NCBI GenBank assembly: GCA_017457345.1
Contig: JAFTHR010000176.1
Span: 1-7,183, forward strand
DNA length: 7,183 nt
Direction: 5' to 3'
Origin: Clostridia bacterium
GTDB taxonomy: Bacteria; Bacillota; Clostridia; Christensenellales; Borkfalkiaceae
Positions 6,060 through 7,183 of this stretch are shown here, one piece after another. Position 1 is the first letter of the stretch, and each line of letters starts with the position of its first letter. Under the pieces are notes generated by a model. The model made no database searches. It saw nothing but the letters and a program-made list of their open reading frames with translations, and was not told where the DNA came from. The position numbers were made by a program, and so were the translations under genes.

Positions 6060-6779
6060 ATGAATACGTTGGTATTAGAAAACAAAGGCGAAGTTAAAAT
6101 GATTGCCCATCGCGGACTTTCGGGGTTGGAACTCGAAAACACCTGTGCGGCGTTTGTGGCGGCGGGTGTGAAATCCTACTACGGGATCGAAACGGACGTC
6201 CACGTGACGAAAGACGGGAAGTACGTGATCATTCACGACGATACGTTAGAAAGAGTTGCGGGGTTGAACTGGGTGGTAGAAGAAACGGAGTTTGAAAAAC
6301 TCCGCGCGGTGCAACTGATTGAAAAGGACGGCGGTACGCGCAAAGATTTGTGCTTGCCCACGCTCGAAGAATACGTGGCGATTTGCAAAAAATACGATAA
6401 ACAAGCGATCTTAGAACTCAAAAACCGAATGACGGCGGAGCAGGTTTGGGAGATTGCGGAAATTGTGAAGGCGGGCGGTTGGTTTGAGCGCACCACCTTT
6501 ATTTCCTTTGCGGGAGAAAACTTAGAAGATATGCGCAAAAAATATCCTTCGGCAGACGTACAATTTTTAACGGATACCGTGACGGACGAAACGGTAGAAT
6601 ACCTTGTAAAAAACAAGTTCGACGCCGACCTTTGCGGCTATTGCGTCACGCCGGATTTGGTAAAGAAATTGCATGCGCTTGGCATTAAAGTAAACGTATG
6701 GACGCTTGATACAATCGAACACGGCAATATGGCGCTTGCGGCGGGCGTAGACTTTATCACGAGCAACATTTTGGAGTAA
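6060..6779 (+). CDS. Soluble glycerophosphodiester phosphodiesterase (GDPD family), tandem paralogue
   Basis: This 239-residue protein consists almost entirely of the GDPD domain, the usual length of a minimal bacterial enzyme. The catalytic residues are all present: H17-R18-G19, E44 and D46 in GIETDV, H59 in IHDD, E119 and K121 in ILELK, and W214 in NVWTLD. With no signal or membrane segment it should be cytoplasmic. The frame stays open to 5988, but that stretch overlaps the preceding gene. The ATG at 6060 lies 5 nt after AAGGAGGG (6047-6054), so it is the real start. It begins 11 nt after the previous stop codon. It is similar to its upstream neighbour along its whole length, for example 29 of 37 identical residues in the KQAILELK-to-FISF block, so the pair arose by tandem duplication. 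The pair probably divides one chemistry between two compartments, which is inference. Confidence 0.93.
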   Translation: MNTLVLENKGEVKMIAHRGLSGLELENTCAAFVAAGVKSYYGIETDVHVTKDGKYVIIHDDTLERVAGLNWVVEETEFEKLRAVQLIEKDGGTRKDLCLPTLEEYVAICKKYDKQAILELKNRMTAEQVWEIAEIVKAGGWFERTTFISFAGENLEDMRKKYPSADVQFLTDTVTDETVEYLVKNKFDADLCGYCVTPDLVKKLHALGIKVNVWTLDTIEHGNMALAAGVDFITSNILE

Positions 6780-6781
6780 AT

Positions 6782-6794
6782 CGTTCCCTGCCCC
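6782..6794 (-). repeat. Right arm of the 13-nt inverted repeat flanking the three-gene unit
   Basis: On the minus strand this reads GGGGCAGGGAACG, identical to plus-strand 4393-4405. It begins 2 nt after the stop codon of the second phosphodiesterase. Bases just outside the two arms are also alike (TAAAAGC at 4377-4383; TAAAAAGC at 6797-6804), but they are A-rich and differ by one base in length, so a target-site duplication is not established. Confidence 0.55.
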
Positions 6795-6824
6795 TGTAAA
6801 AAGCGATAAAAAAGAACAAAAAAT

Positions 6825-6857
6825 AGGGTTTCCTCGAAAGGAAACCCTTGTTTTTTT
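6825..6857. terminator. Bidirectional intrinsic terminator between convergent genes
   Basis: A perfect 10-bp stem, AGGGTTTCCT (6825-6834) and AGGAAACCCT (6839-6848), closes a CGAA tetraloop. On the plus strand it is followed by TGTTTTTTT (6849-6857). On the minus strand it is followed by ATTTTTTGTTC, from the A-rich 6814-6824 stretch. It would end both the phosphodiesterase operon from the left and the gap transcript from the right. Confidence 0.93.
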
Positions 6858-6874
6858 ATTTATCCTACGGAAGA

Positions 6875-7183
6875 TTAAAGTTCAGCGAAGTACTTAATCG
6901 TTCTAACCATTTGGCTGGTGTAGGAGTTTTCGTTATCATACCAAGAAACAACTTTTACAAGCGTGGAGCCGTCGCCCATGGGCATGCACTTCGTTTGCGT
7001 AGCATCGAAGAGCGAACCGTAGGTGATACCGATAACGTCGGAGGAAACGATTTCTTCTTCGGTATAGCCGAAGGAAGCGGATGCAGCCGCTTTCATAGCA
7101 GCGTTTACGGTAGCCGCGTCAACTTCGCCTTCGCAGATAGCAACGAGTTGGGTAAGCGAACCGGTGGGAACGGGAACGCGTTG
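6875..7183 (-). CDS. gap: Glyceraldehyde-3-phosphate dehydrogenase, C-terminal fragment
   Basis: The last 102 codons of a GAPDH gene are present; the N-terminal NAD domain and catalytic cysteine motif lie beyond the right edge. The frame is open to base 7183. The fragment begins QRVPVPTGSLTQLV, the canonical GAPDH strand. It continues with VNAAMKAAA, FGYTEEEIVSSD and SLFDATQT, and ends with SWYDNENSYTSQMVRTIKYFAEL; the asparagine of WYDNE contacts NAD in this family. GAPDH oxidises glyceraldehyde-3-phosphate to 1,3-bisphosphoglycerate in glycolysis, using NAD and phosphate, in the cytoplasm. It is convergent with the phosphodiesterase operon and shares its terminator. An internal ATG (7096-7094) is not the start, because conserved family sequence continues upstream of it. 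Confidence 0.96.
   Translation of the reverse strand, partial: QRVPVPTGSLTQLVAICEGEVDAATVNAAMKAAASASFGYTEEEIVSSDVIGITYGSLFDATQTKCMPMGDGSTLVKVVSWYDNENSYTSQMVRTIKYFAEL

Noticed and set aside
4393..6794. Transposon bounded by the inverted repeats
   Set aside because: There is no transposase, the outer flanks are only imperfectly similar and A-rich, and the genes look like ordinary housekeeping genes. Kept as a repeat finding only.

Overview
The window reads as chromosomal DNA of an endospore-forming Bacillota, most likely a clostridial lineage. The reasons are a GerA-type germinant receptor operon, strong AAGGAGG-type ribosome binding sites on most genes, TTG start codons on two spore genes, and a YabB-like methyltransferase next to rsmI, as near the Bacillus subtilis origin. 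I cannot name the genus. Nothing looks like a phage, transposase or CRISPR array.

Region 1 (1-2742, minus strand) is a germination receptor operon read right to left: gerAA (2742-1207), gerAB (1210-62, start overlapping the gerAA stop by 4 nt), and the first 24 codons of a third gene that starts at a TTG at 72-70 and runs out of the window. By operon convention the third gene would be gerAC, but the visible part shows only a signal or anchor segment. Region 2 (2743-4372, plus strand) starts from a near-consensus vegetative promoter (2757-2785), divergent from gerAA. It carries a TrmN6/YabB-like methyltransferase (2816-3493) and rsmI (3569-4372). The gap between them holds a 16-bp palindrome one base from the canonical ParB-binding parS sequence.

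Region 3 (4373-6779, plus strand) has a short leader with repeats, then a tightly packed three-gene unit: a YugP-like membrane zinc metallopeptidase and two tandem paralogous glycerophosphodiester phosphodiesterases. The first phosphodiesterase has an N-terminal membrane anchor; the second does not. A 13-nt perfect inverted repeat lies on either side of this unit. Region 4 (6780-7183) has a strong bidirectional terminator, then the C-terminal third of a glyceraldehyde-3-phosphate dehydrogenase gene on the minus strand, convergent with region 3.

The units look functionally separate: spore germination, tRNA/rRNA modification, membrane protein and lipid turnover, and glycolysis. I do not see a clearly new biological system. 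The items most worth checking are the parS/Noc-like palindrome, the shared GGGGCAGG repeats, and the duplicated phosphodiesterase pair.
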